From assembly GCA_016721605.1 (NCBI GenBank), contig JADKHS010000016.1, positions 1-64,000 of the forward strand: DNA of 64,000 nucleotides. Reading direction: 5' to 3'. This document shows positions 49,555 through 58,228 of the stretch, piece by piece; within the stretch, counting starts at the first letter, position 1; the number at the start of each line of letters is the position of its first letter. A program made the position numbers and the translations under genes. This DNA comes from Nitrosomonadales bacterium (GTDB taxonomy: Bacteria > Pseudomonadota > Gammaproteobacteria > Burkholderiales > Gallionellaceae). The notes beneath the pieces were generated by a model. That model worked only from the letters and a program-made list of their open reading frames with translations, was not told where the DNA came from and did no database searches.

Positions 49555-49730
49555 CTCACGCCAGCAATAGCACGCATTTGCACGACAACACCTTAACCAC
49601 CCTTGCATTGCTCTGCCTGCCACAGCTCACCAAAACCTCTCACTACCAATAGCTTAATTCGATACTACAATGATCCAGCGTCATTATGGGCCAACGCGGT
49701 TTCATTTTGACGATTGTTTTCTAACAACTG
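49555..49730 (-). pseudogene. Decayed Hpt (histidine phosphotransfer) domain remnant
   Basis: Read on the minus strand, broken frames give ETALAHNDAGSL, GFGELWQAEQ and VVQMRAIA. These match, in order and spacing, the Hpt end of the hybrid kinase at 43498-43750 (ETALAMEIW, GFGELCQALEQ, IVMQMRILLAQI). The nucleotide match is also visible. It looks like the leftover 3' end of a second hybrid kinase just upstream of the response regulator. Confidence 0.6.
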
Positions 49731-50595
49731 GTCGGGGAGAGCTTAATCACTACGCAAACCATTCACAATTGTCATTGCTGGCATAGCTTGTACAAGCGCA
49801 GCCTCATCATCAATCAAACCGGAGGCATGATTAATCTTACCGATAACCAAATTATTCTTCTGACCTATTCGGTCAAAACCATACCATCTGGGGGAACTGA
49901 CTCCAGTCGCATAGTTTACTTCTTAAGTAAACCCACACTCAATAAGTTAAATTGTTGCAAATTCAGTATAGTTTAGACATCCCCGCAGTAAAGATAGATG
50001 TACTACTTACACAGTATTACTAAGGTCAGATTGATCACGGCTGTGCAACGGAAAACTTTAGGAGCATCCGCAAAAGTATAAAATAGTTCAAATACACAGT
50101 CTACCGCCACATAATACGTTGGAGTCAACAATAACTCCCAAGAAACAGATTGTTACACTGAAAAATTCATAAAGCTACAACATGCTTAGTTATGGTCAAA
50201 GTGAGGTACGCTGTAAAAATAAAGTCCGACATTTCTGTCACATACTGGAAACGGAAGACTGAATAAATCGGATACCCAGAAGGATTTCACGCGGGAATTT
50301 CGAGAGCAGACAGTCCCTGCAAAACCAAACTATGGCACGTCAAGTTACCCAAAATTTAAACTATGTAGTGACGGGATCTATAATAATATTGACACAAGAG
50401 TTTCTTTCTGTACGATTTGCAAGACAGCCAAATGCACACGATTCGAACACCGGGCTTTAGGGAAAATAAGCGGAAGGGAATTTTTACAGTTACGATAATT
50501 GTTAGCGCTGCTTGCTATCGGTCAGCCAGCCCTCCCCGTCTACGAGAGAGGGCTACATCTGAGGTGCTGGCCATTTACCTGATCCTTCTTATAGC
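49731..50595. other. Intergenic region with mobile-element debris
   Basis: About 860 bases without a supported gene. It carries an IS3 fragment at 50250-50320. Small open frames (for example near 49788) have no ribosome-binding site or protein-like content. Confidence 0.5.
50250..50320 (+). mobile_element. IS3-family orfA 5'-end fragment
   Basis: The frame reads RIPRRISREFREQTVPA, matching the start of IS3-family OrfA (MERIPRRIYTQEFRAQ) as seen at 53090. The upstream GGAAACGGAAGACTGAA also aligns with the start of the second remnant. The rest of the element is missing. Confidence 0.6.
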
Positions 50596-50850
50596 TTATG
50601 CACCATCTGTTGACCGGTGCGAATCACGGTATTTAAATTTCAGATCTTCTTTTTTCATAGGCTCACTAGGGTGAACAACCCCCTCCGCCTCTGACCCAAG
50701 AACAGCTTGTTTTTTGCCATGCTCATCATACGTTTCATAGTAATTAACGTGCGTTGGAGTTGATGTGCCGCCTTCGTTAGAAGCGCGCGCTAATGTGGCC
50801 CCTAATACAACACAGGAAACAATAGCAAGATTCACAATTATTTTATTCAT
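50596..50850 (-). CDS. Small secreted protein of unknown function
   Basis: 84 residues. AGGAG six bases before the ATG is a strong ribosome-binding site. The first 23 residues (MNKIIVNLAIVSCVVLGATLARA) are a classic signal peptide, so the mature protein of about 61 residues is periplasmic or outside. The mature part is very polar and rich in Glu, Lys, His and Tyr (NYYETYDEHGKKQAVLGSE), and has no Cys. The family was not recognised. It stands alone between IS remnants, with nothing to suggest a pathway. Confidence 0.65.
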   Translation of the reverse strand: MNKIIVNLAIVSCVVLGATLARASNEGGTSTPTHVNYYETYDEHGKKQAVLGSEAEGVVHPSEPMKKEDLKFKYRDSHRSTDGA

Positions 50851-50995
50851 GATTAACTCCTATATAAAATTTATGAGAATGGTTGAGTAGGTGCGAAAAC
50901 TACCGCTTGCCTACGAGTTAATAATAGGGTGACAGGTATCAAAAGTGAATAAGCAAATTCCTATTTTTTGCTTGGCGGGTTCCACCATTGAATAA

Positions 50996-51020
50996 GGCGG
51001 ATTCAACTCTGAAGTGCAAC
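50996..51020. mobile_element. IS30-type inverted-repeat end
   Basis: GGCGGATTCAACTCTGAAGTGCAAC is the mirror of the IS30 end at 48888-48913 (GGCGGATTTAAATCCGAAGTGCAAC when read on the other strand), with five differences. No transposase frame follows it, so only the end is left. Confidence 0.55.
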
Positions 51021-51193
51021 TTTTGTAAGCGAATTTAGGTGGCGAGTTGCGTTAATATCAGAACCACTTAAACGACGGCTTTCTGGCCATTTAAATGAGG
51101 CTTATCGCAAAGTCTACGTAGATACGGCAGTCGCCTTGCTCATCGGCGGTCGCTAGTGCGTACTTAGCAAGTGTCAGATGCACCTAAACTAAA

Positions 51194-51640
51194 TTATCGC
51201 AATCGTTTTTCCAACCATGCATCAACCGACCAGTTGCCGCGACTCAATACCAGCAATACGCCAAGCAAAATGCCCCAAGACAAGTGCTGATTGATACCCG
51301 CATCGCTTAAATCAGCATACGAAATGACCGCGACACCATTGAGGATGAATAACCCGGCAGCGGCAAATCGCCCGAACAACCCCAATACAAGCAGCACAGA
51401 CAGCCCTAGCTCCGCACTGGCCGCCATTGATGCCGCCACCTCAGGTGGCAGTAGTGGCACATCATAGACATCGCTGAACAAGTACAGCGTGCTGTCCCAG
51501 CTTTGCACCTTAGTCAGGCCGGATTTGAAGAAAATACTCGCAAGATATAGCCTCAGCCCCAGATCAAGCAGAGGCGCCAGATATTCCGGCAGGTGTGACA
51601 CTTTGTAGTAACACCTTGCCAAGCGTGATAACAGTGTCAT
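51194..51640 (-). CDS. DoxX-family membrane protein of the bufferin operon
   Basis: A 148-residue inner-membrane protein with four predicted helices. It begins near LAPLLDLGLRLYLASIFFKSGLTKVQSW, the DoxX signature (RxxxGxxFxxxGxxK), and closes with a conserved LSWGILLGVLLVLSRG. DoxX proteins often end MNIO (DUF692)-linked operons. Here it is the last gene after bufA-bufB-bufC, and its start overlaps the bufC stop by four bases. The role in the pathway is not defined; oxidoreductase support of the modified peptide is a guess. Intact. Confidence 0.85.
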   Translation of the reverse strand: MTLLSRLARCYYKVSHLPEYLAPLLDLGLRLYLASIFFKSGLTKVQSWDSTLYLFSDVYDVPLLPPEVAASMAASAELGLSVLLVLGLFGRFAAAGLFILNGVAVISYADLSDAGINQHLSWGILLGVLLVLSRGNWSVDAWLEKRLR

Positions 51641-52403
51641 GGCACCGCTCCTAAGCTAAAACTTTCAAAAACGTTTTGTGCAACTAAATTCAGCAGTGCG
51701 GCTTGTAAATCAAAATCTGGATAATGCGCTAGCGTGGTGGCAATTGCTTCTCCCAGCGGAGTTCCAACCTGTATGCTTTGCAACCATGCAGCATCACCTT
51801 CCGTTAGTGCACTGACCACGACAACACCATTTTTGCGGCTGATCAAGGCGTTGCTGGCACCACTATTCAGGTCAATCTTAAAGTCACTGGGTGCACCGGG
51901 TTGATGGGCATGCCAGATAGTGGCGATCGGGTAGCGGAGCGCACCAGTTGACATGCCGGGTGGATGTGCAGGATCAGATCTGGGTATTGTTCAGGCGATA
52001 CCTGTGCCAGCTTGTCGAGGTTCAGTGTGGCGGCATTGTCTGCGAAATAAGCACAGTGGCAGGCCCATTCCAGTGCCGCAACATCTGGCAGATAAGGCAG
52101 TCCTTGCGCAGGGTCAAAGGCCGCGATAAAGCCTGCCATCTCCGTGCCATAGTGATGCAGGTTGCCACTGCGCGAAAGATGTTGCCCGATAAATTGTCGC
52201 GTCAACAGCCTGAAAAACTCCTTGCCCACGAGTTGCTCAATAACCGGATACGCGCCTGCAAGTGCGTCATGCAGATTGCCGCGATAATTGTTGCGATAAA
52301 CTTCGATGGCGATGGCGACAGAATAATTCTGGTACATCGTGTCGATTCGCGACGACGGCTCCTCGCCACACGATGGCGCGGGCAAAATCGGATAGGTCGT
52401 CAT
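51637..52403 (-). pseudogene. BufC-like DUF2063 protein (RiPP partner), one frameshift
   Basis: Two frames make about 254 residues of the DUF2063/BufC family, the recognition partner of DUF692 (MNIO) enzymes. The first part has AIEVYRNNYRGNLHDALAGAYPVIEQLVGKEFF and YLPDVAALEWACHCAYFA. The second, after a break near 51955, gives LRYPIATIWHAHQ and VVVSALTEGDAAWLQSIQVGTPLGEAI. Its ATG overlaps the stop of the bufB remnant (ATGA at 52400-52403). BufC is thought to present the BufA leader to the MNIO enzyme. With bufB broken the pathway should not work unless a second copy exists. Confidence 0.75.
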
Positions 52404-52716
52404 TTAACAGAAGCACGGTATTCCTCCAGCCATTGCTGCGCTTTTTTCCGCTTCACCCGTTAGTACTGCCAACGCGGATAAATGCGCTCATCTAACGGCG
52501 CAGTCAAGCCAGCCCATGCCAACGCCATGCAAGCTGACGGGATAGTGGCCGCACCTGGAGGTAAGGGCTGTAGGACTCACCGCCCCCGAAAAATTCTCGT
52601 TATGCACTTCCCACCCAGCCGAGCTTGGGCAGTTTCTCCAGCACCTCACAATAGTGGGGCGCCCGCAAACCCGATACCGGCGGTACACGGTAACAATCGC
52701 TTGCGGGCTTTCCCAT
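52400..52716 (-). pseudogene. DUF692 (MNIO, BufB) gene with internal deletion
   Basis: The N-terminus is clear: GLRAPHYCEVLEKLPKLGWVEVHNENFSG and YPVSLHGVGMG are the first parts of the DUF692 TIM-barrel with its metal-binding His and Glu/Asn. After that only about 40 codons remain before QQWLEEYRASVK, which is like the usual C-terminus. The whole gene spans about 317 bases, while DUF692 proteins are about 280 residues, so roughly 180 residues from the middle are missing. The ATG overlaps the bufA stop (TAATG). The family oxidises cysteines of a precursor using iron ions; this remnant cannot do so. Confidence 0.75.
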
Positions 52717-52975
52717 TACATGGTTTTTAGGGTGCCACCAGCAATCTTGTCACAAGTGCCTTTGGGTACGGCGATGAAGTCTTGAGCATCATTGTTTTTA
52801 GTGGCTTGGCCCGCACAGGAATGCGCGCTCTTGTTACTGGAGCAGTCATTCTTGCCTGCCTTAGCGATTCCAAAACATTGTTCCATATCCGTTTTTTTGC
52901 CTGCGGCACTGGCATTACTGGCCAGGTCAAGTGCTAGCAACTACCGATTGCTGATAAGATTTGACGGTTGTTCAT
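52716..52975 (-). pseudogene. DUF2282 (BufA1-type bufferin) precursor, one frameshift
   Basis: The start at 52975 (MNNRQILSAIGS) has AAGGA upstream and opens a signal peptide. After restoring one T in AGTTGC near 52935 it reads LLALDLASNASA, the rest of the signal, and then the mature peptide. That carries four cysteines in the DUF2282 pattern: EQCFGIAKAGKNDC, SAHSCAGQ and VPKGTCDKIAGG. Such precursors are modified by MNIO enzymes at cysteines and bind copper in the periplasm. It is the first gene of the bufABC-doxX operon. Total length about 86 residues is normal. Confidence 0.8.
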
Positions 52976-53084
52976 AGTAAAATTCCTTTTGTTGGTGGAT
53001 AAACTAGGAGATCTTGTCTCCTGGTTCGTTGGTCGGAAAATGACAGATTTTCTTACAACTCACTAATGATGAAATGGAAGACAG

Positions 53085-53430
53085 AAATGGAACGGATACC
53101 CAGAAGGATTTACACGCAGGAATTTCGGGCGCAGGCGATACGTCTGCGTGCGGTATGGGTTGATGATACCTACAGACTCGGCCATTACATAGTACGATTT
53201 GTTATACCCGCGAAGGCCGGAATCCGGATGTCCTAATCAATCTATTTGATGACCGGCTCTATAAAGTGGCAAGACGACTGTCATTGCCAGGAGGGACGTT
53301 GAAGAACTGGGTTTACACAGACCGAAAAGGCAAGCTGGGTGAAGTTGGCAAAACTCGAATCGGCTACCTGTCACCCGCTGCCTTCACACAGCAATATTAT
53401 GAAATCTGCTCGTTGCTTAACTCGTTGGAC
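53085..53430 (+). mobile_element. IS3-family element with internal deletion
   Basis: The sequence starts as OrfA (MERIPRRIYTQEFRAQ) and continues, after about 100 foreign bases, with ARRLSLPGGTLKNWVYTDRKGKLGEVGKTR. It then jumps straight to IGYLSPAAFTQQYYE, the C-terminus of IS3 OrfB. The catalytic DDE core is gone. The inserted stretch (about 53156-53262) contains a palindromic CCCGCGAAGGCCGGAATCCGG motif like the common betaproteobacterial intergenic repeat. A second orfA fragment is at 50250-50320. Confidence 0.7.
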
Positions 53431-53514
53431 TCTATGATTGCCAACCGGCCTCAACCAATACCCAAGACGGCATTATTGTCGTTTTAGTTCAATAATAATT
53501 AAAAATTATGTACC

Positions 53515-53614
53515 CTATTTTTTGAACCGCTCCTTCCGCTCATCCAACTACCTTTGACTTCATCGTCTCGCGCTTCGCCATTGAAACTATTTTGAACCGC
53601 TCCTTCCGCTCATC
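53515..53614. repeat. Direct repeat of the OMF gene 3' end
   Basis: Two copies of GAACCGCTCCTTCCGCTCATC with matching left flanks lie at 53515-53544 and 53587-53614, 72 bases apart. They differ only in the length of the T run (6 and 4). The second copy is the actual 3' end of the outer-membrane factor gene. The unit between them holds no gene. Confidence 0.75.
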
Positions 53615-55048
53615 ACTACTGCCAACTCCACCGAGTGATTTATAAGATCCACCATTGCATCAATTTGTTTTTGTTTCGTTTCAATTAGATCTTTTTTGGC
53701 ATCCAAGGTATCCCTTTGCGCCAGTAGTACATCGAGGTAGTCCACACGGGCAGATTTGAATAGCTGATTAGCGACATCAATTGATTGGGCGAGCGCTTCC
53801 ACTTGGCTTGTCTTAAGCTGATAGTTTTTGTCGAGGTTATCGATGTTTGAAATTTGATTCGCTACTTCAGTATAAGCTTTAATAATACTTTGCTCATACT
53901 CATAAGCCGCCTGAATCTGCTTGGCATTGGCGTTTTTATATTCCGCTATGATGGCATTCTTATTGACCAGTGGTGCCACTAATTCTCCGGCAATAGTGGC
54001 CGCCAATGACTCTGGGGTATTGATCAGGTACTTAAGTGCAAAAGCCTCAAACCCTATTCCAGCGTTTATGCTAAAGGAGGGATAGAAATTTGCCCTAGCC
54101 ACCTTTATATTTAATGCCGCTGCCGCTAGCTCAAGCTCCGCTTGCCTAATATCAGGCCTGTTTTGTAGCAATTGTGACGGAATGCCCGTCTTAAGCACTT
54201 TGGGTTTTAACTCCATAAAACCACTAGAAGCACGCTGGATAGGCTGTGGCGTTCTCCCTAACAAGAAGTTTATCCGGTTTTCAACAACAGTAATATGCTG
54301 ATTTAATTCGTATACTTTGCTTTTGTTTTTTGCCACTTCCGCTTCATAACGTCTGACGGCAAGTGCAGTTGTTCTTGCACAAACAGTAGTTGCTTGACCA
54401 TCTCCAAACCATTTTGCTGGATACTAATATTTTGCTCTAAATTCTTAAGCTGGTTATCCAAGGCAAGCAGTTCATAGTACGAATGGGCAACTTCAGCGAC
54501 CAGGTTGGTCACTAAAAAATTTTTACCTTCTTGTGATGCCATATACTCGAGAACAGCGACCTGTTTCGCATTCCTCAATTTTTTCCATACGTCTATCTCC
54601 CAGCTTGAGATTAGCCCAAAGTGAAAATCCCTGCACGTAGGGGAAGGCTGACCATTGGCTTTTGGCAGATTAGCTTCAACAGCGCCATTGCGCGTAAACT
54701 CGCCTTTCTGTCCCCGCCCGCCCCAGCACCAACATTTACAAATGGCAAATATTGGCCTCTACGCGCTTGAATTTCATTCTGTGCAACACTGATGCGCTGC
54801 ATCATGATATTAATTTCTTTATTGTTAACAACAGCTATATCTATCAAACTTAATAAGTTAGGGTCATCGAAAAAGTCTTTCCATTTGATACTCGCCGTAT
54901 TGGTCTTTTCCGAAACGCCCGACTTATAACCAGTAGGAAGACGCGTGTCTTCTTTTTTGATTAGTAGTTCAGGCGTACCACAGGCTTGCAACATCAACCC
55001 CAACACGCCTAAAACCATAAGCTGAAATGTTTTAGTTTTCATTATCAT
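53587..55048 (-). pseudogene. RND efflux outer-membrane factor (NodT/OprM type lipoprotein), frameshifted
   Basis: Three frames make about 480 residues of a TolC-like outer-membrane channel. The start (55048) has a lipoprotein signal with LGLMLQACG, then SIKWKDFFDDPNLLSLIDIAVVNNKEINIMMQRI. The second piece (54578-54303) has EVAHSYYELLALDNQLKNLEQN. The third (54336-53587) has LLQNRPDIRQAELELAAAALNIKVARANFYPSFSINAGIGFEA and a long coiled coil. Breaks lie near 54690-54600 and 54330. It overlaps the RND pump gene by about 17 bases, so the order MFP, pump, channel is one operon. The palmitoylated Cys anchors it in the outer membrane. Confidence 0.75.
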
Positions 55049-58000
55049 TTGGGCCGTAGTGATAAGTTTCGGTTAGAGGATCAAGGTCTTCATGTTGAAT
55101 TAATTTTTTGCCTTCTATCATTTTGGCAAACAAATAATAAAGCCCTGGAATAATGATGACTCCAAACACGGTACCGAAAAGCATCCCACCCAGTGCTGAG
55201 GTACCAATCGTCCTGTTGCCGACTGCTCCCGCCCCCGTAGCCATCGCTAACGGTACCAGCCCGGCTATAAAGGCAAAGGAAGTCATCAAAATCGGGCGAA
55301 AGCGCTCTTTTGCACCCGCAATCGTCGCTTCTAAAACAGTCATGCCTTGGGTTTGCTTCTGTGTTGCAAATTCGACAATCAATACCGCATTTTTGCCAAG
55401 CAAACCAATTAACATAATCATTCCCAATTGCGAGTAGACATCATTGGCGAGCCCTAATCCTTTTAACAATAAAAAAGCACCGAAAATACCCGGGGGCAGC
55501 GAACATAGCACGACCAAAGGCAAAACAAAGCTTTCGTATTGTGCGGCTAACACCAGGTAGACAAACATGATAACGATCGCGAAGATCAGCAATGCTTCAT
55601 TACCCCGGAGGGCTTCGTCAAATGACAAGCCTTCCCAGGCAAGGTCAAAACCCTGCGGCAAAGTAGCTTTCGCAACCTCTTCAACTGCCTTGATGGCCGC
55701 GCCAGTGGTATAACCCGTTGCGGGCTCGGCGCGGATCGCCGCCGAGTTATAGAGGTTGTAACGCGTGATCTCGTTGGGCCCCTGCTTTTTCACCATAGTC
55801 ATAAAGGCGGAGTACGGCACCATTTCGCCTTTATCATTTTTCACAAAATATTTCAACACATCCTCAGGAGAACGCCGGAATTCTGGCAAGGCCTGGGCGT
55901 AGACTTTAAAAAAGTTATTGAAGCGAATAAAACCCTGCTCATAGGTACTGCCGATCATGATGTCCAAGTGATTCATCGCTTTTTCGACGGTAACTCCTTT
56001 TTGCATGGCAAGTTTACTGTCGATAACCAGTTCGTATTGCGGATAATTAGCCGCATAAAAAGTAAATAAGCCGGTAAGTTCCTTACGTTTACGCATCGCG
56101 TCCATAAACGCTTGGTTAATTTTATCGAACTCGAAATAATCTGTGTCTAATGTCTTGTCCAATAAGCGAAACGCCAAACCCGACGCCGCTCCGTATCCTG
56201 GCACTGCCGGAGGTTGAAAAAACTCGATGATCGCGCCCAAGTTATGGGTTTTTTCCTCCAACTCGTGGATAACATTTTGTACCGAGTTTTTTCGTTGCGA
56301 CCAATCTTTCAGGTTGATAATACTGGTGCCTGCATTCGATCCGCGGCCTTCAGTGAGTATTTCGTAGCCGGCTAAGGAAGAAACCGATTGTACGCCTTCG
56401 ATTTTTGATGCTATCACTTCCAGTTGCCGTGCCACTCTGTTGGTCACTTCGATGGTTGAACCGGGCGGTGTTTGGATAATCGCATAAATCATGCTTTGGT
56501 CTTCGCCGGGAATAAAGCCGGAAGGCAAGGTTTTATCAATCATAAAAACACCGAAGCCAAACCCGGCCAATACCAAAAACGTGACCATACGCCGGGTGAC
56601 CGTGACATTCAGCAATTTAATGTAACGTCCGGTGACCTTTTCGAAAATAGAGTTAAAGCCATCGATGAAAAGGCTGATTGGATTTTTCCGTTTCGGCTGG
56701 TCGTGGGTGTTTTTAAGTATCATGGCACACAATACCGGGGCCAGCGATAAAGCCACGACTGCTGAAATAATGATCGACGACGCCATCGCAATAGCGAACT
56801 GTCGATAAAACACCCCTACCGGCCCTGGCATAAACGCAATAGGGATGAACACCGACACCATGACCAATGTAATCGCAATAATTGCGCCACCGATTTCCCC
56901 CAATACTTTTCGGGATGCCTCATAGGGACTGCAATTCTCGGCTGCCATTTTTGCATGCACAGCTTCTACCACCACAATGGCATCATCAACCACAATACCG
57001 ATAGACAACACTAAGGCAAACAAGGTAATCAGGTTGATGGAAAGCCCGAACGCAGACATAACGGCGAATGCACCGACCAGCGAAACCGGTACTGCCAGAA
57101 CCGGAATTAAGGTAGAACGCCAATCACCGAGGAAAATAAAGACCACCAAGGAGACCAATATGAAGGCTTCAACCAAGGTGTGCAGCACTTTTTCGATGGA
57201 CGCATCAACGAAACGAGACACATCGTAATTAATTTCGTATTCCATGCCTTCCGGGAAGGACTTTTTCATTTCTGCCAGCTTTTCCTTCACATTCTCTATG
57301 ACCTTTTGGGCATTCGTGCCGTAGTTTTGCTTAAGCACGATGGACGCCGAAGGGTACCCGTCTTTATCAGAGAAAATATTATAAAACTCGCTGTTTAGAT
57401 CGACCTTGGCAATGTCTTTAATACGCAGAATCTCACCTGTCGGGGTAGACCGGATAATAATATCTCCATATTCTTCTGGCTTATTGAAACGTCCTTTATA
57501 GACCAGCACATACTCTTTGGACTGGGCGGCCATGCCTGTGCTTTGGCCCAGTCGGCCAGGACGTCCGATAATGCTTTGATTCCCGATGGCCTCCATCACC
57601 TCCTCTGACGAGACGCTATAGGCCCGCATCCGTTCCGGATTCAGCCAAATCCGCATCGCATATTGGCGGGCACCCAATATAGATGCTTGGGCGATTCCAG
57701 TAATGCGCTGAATTTCCGGAATAACACTGACGTAGGCATAATTGAATAAAAGGTTCTGATCGGCGTTTTTGTCTTTACTGAAGAGGTTGACATACATGAG
57801 CATGCTGGGCTGGACGAAGTTCACGATCACACCTTCTAACTGCACCAGTGTGGGCAGTCTGCTCATCATCTGATCCACGCGCGTCTTTACGTTAACCATC
57901 GCGACATTGGGATCGACGCCTAAATTGAAATACACTTGAATGGTCGCTTCGCCAGCGCTGGTTGCATCCGAAGTGATGTATTTCATGCCGGGCACGCCAT

Positions 58001-58208
58001 TGATAGCGCGCTCTAACATAATCAGGGACGATTTCACCAGTACATCGGCGCTGGAACCGGGAAACGATATCGAAACCGTGACCCGTGGCGGCGCAATATC
58101 TGGAAACTGGGAAATGGGCAATGATTTCATTGCCACAAACCCCAAAAATAGGAACATTAGCGATAACACGATCGCCATCACGGGTCTTCTGAGAAAAATA
58201 TTAAACAT
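55032..58208 (-). CDS. RND efflux pump permease (HAE1 family, AcrB-like)
   Basis: A 1058-residue inner-membrane proton antiporter. It begins MFNIFLRRPVMAIVLSLMFL, has 12 predicted helices in two halves and two large periplasmic loops. The proton-relay Asp pair is in TM4 (LSIGIVVDDAIVVVEAV). LPSGFIPGEDQSMIYAIIQTPPGST starts the second large loop, and GLLGKNAVLIVEFA marks TM10. Length is normal. It pumps drugs or other amphiphiles together with the adaptor at 58229-59320 and the channel at 53587-55048. No base is lost in this 3.2-kb frame. The style (LLKG, many Lys) looks unlike the nearby betaproteobacterial genes, so transfer is possible. Confidence 0.92.
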   Translation of the reverse strand: MFNIFLRRPVMAIVLSLMFLFLGFVAMKSLPISQFPDIAPPRVTVSISFPGSSADVLVKSSLIMLERAINGVPGMKYITSDATSAGEATIQVYFNLGVDPNVAMVNVKTRVDQMMSRLPTLVQLEGVIVNFVQPSMLMYVNLFSKDKNADQNLLFNYAYVSVIPEIQRITGIAQASILGARQYAMRIWLNPERMRAYSVSSEEVMEAIGNQSIIGRPGRLGQSTGMAAQSKEYVLVYKGRFNKPEEYGDIIIRSTPTGEILRIKDIAKVDLNSEFYNIFSDKDGYPSASIVLKQNYGTNAQKVIENVKEKLAEMKKSFPEGMEYEINYDVSRFVDASIEKVLHTLVEAFILVSLVVFIFLGDWRSTLIPVLAVPVSLVGAFAVMSAFGLSINLITLFALVLSIGIVVDDAIVVVEAVHAKMAAENCSPYEASRKVLGEIGGAIIAITLVMVSVFIPIAFMPGPVGVFYRQFAIAMASSIIISAVVALSLAPVLCAMILKNTHDQPKRKNPISLFIDGFNSIFEKVTGRYIKLLNVTVTRRMVTFLVLAGFGFGVFMIDKTLPSGFIPGEDQSMIYAIIQTPPGSTIEVTNRVARQLEVIASKIEGVQSVSSLAGYEILTEGRGSNAGTSIINLKDWSQRKNSVQNVIHELEEKTHNLGAIIEFFQPPAVPGYGAASGLAFRLLDKTLDTDYFEFDKINQAFMDAMRKRKELTGLFTFYAANYPQYELVIDSKLAMQKGVTVEKAMNHLDIMIGSTYEQGFIRFNNFFKVYAQALPEFRRSPEDVLKYFVKNDKGEMVPYSAFMTMVKKQGPNEITRYNLYNSAAIRAEPATGYTTGAAIKAVEEVAKATLPQGFDLAWEGLSFDEALRGNEALLIFAIVIMFVYLVLAAQYESFVLPLVVLCSLPPGIFGAFLLLKGLGLANDVYSQLGMIMLIGLLGKNAVLIVEFATQKQTQGMTVLEATIAGAKERFRPILMTSFAFIAGLVPLAMATGAGAVGNRTIGTSALGGMLFGTVFGVIIIPGLYYLFAKMIEGKKLIQHEDLDPLTETYHYGPNDNEN

Positions 58209-58228
58209 GGTTTAATCCTGACTAAAGG

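Noticed and set aside
49788..49976. 62-residue plus-strand open frame
   Set aside because: No ribosome-binding site, no recognisable domain and random-looking composition.
50417..50674. 85-residue plus-strand open frame opposite the small secreted protein
   Set aside because: It overlaps the better supported minus-strand gene and has no start signal or protein-like sequence.
53200..53235. Possible CRISPR or tandem repeat at the CCCGCGAAGGCCGGAATCCGG palindrome
   Set aside because: Only one copy is present, without regular spacing. It looks like a single intergenic palindromic repeat.
57180..58215. Open frames on the plus strand within the RND pump gene
   Set aside because: They are opposite-strand shadows of a clear 1058-residue gene.
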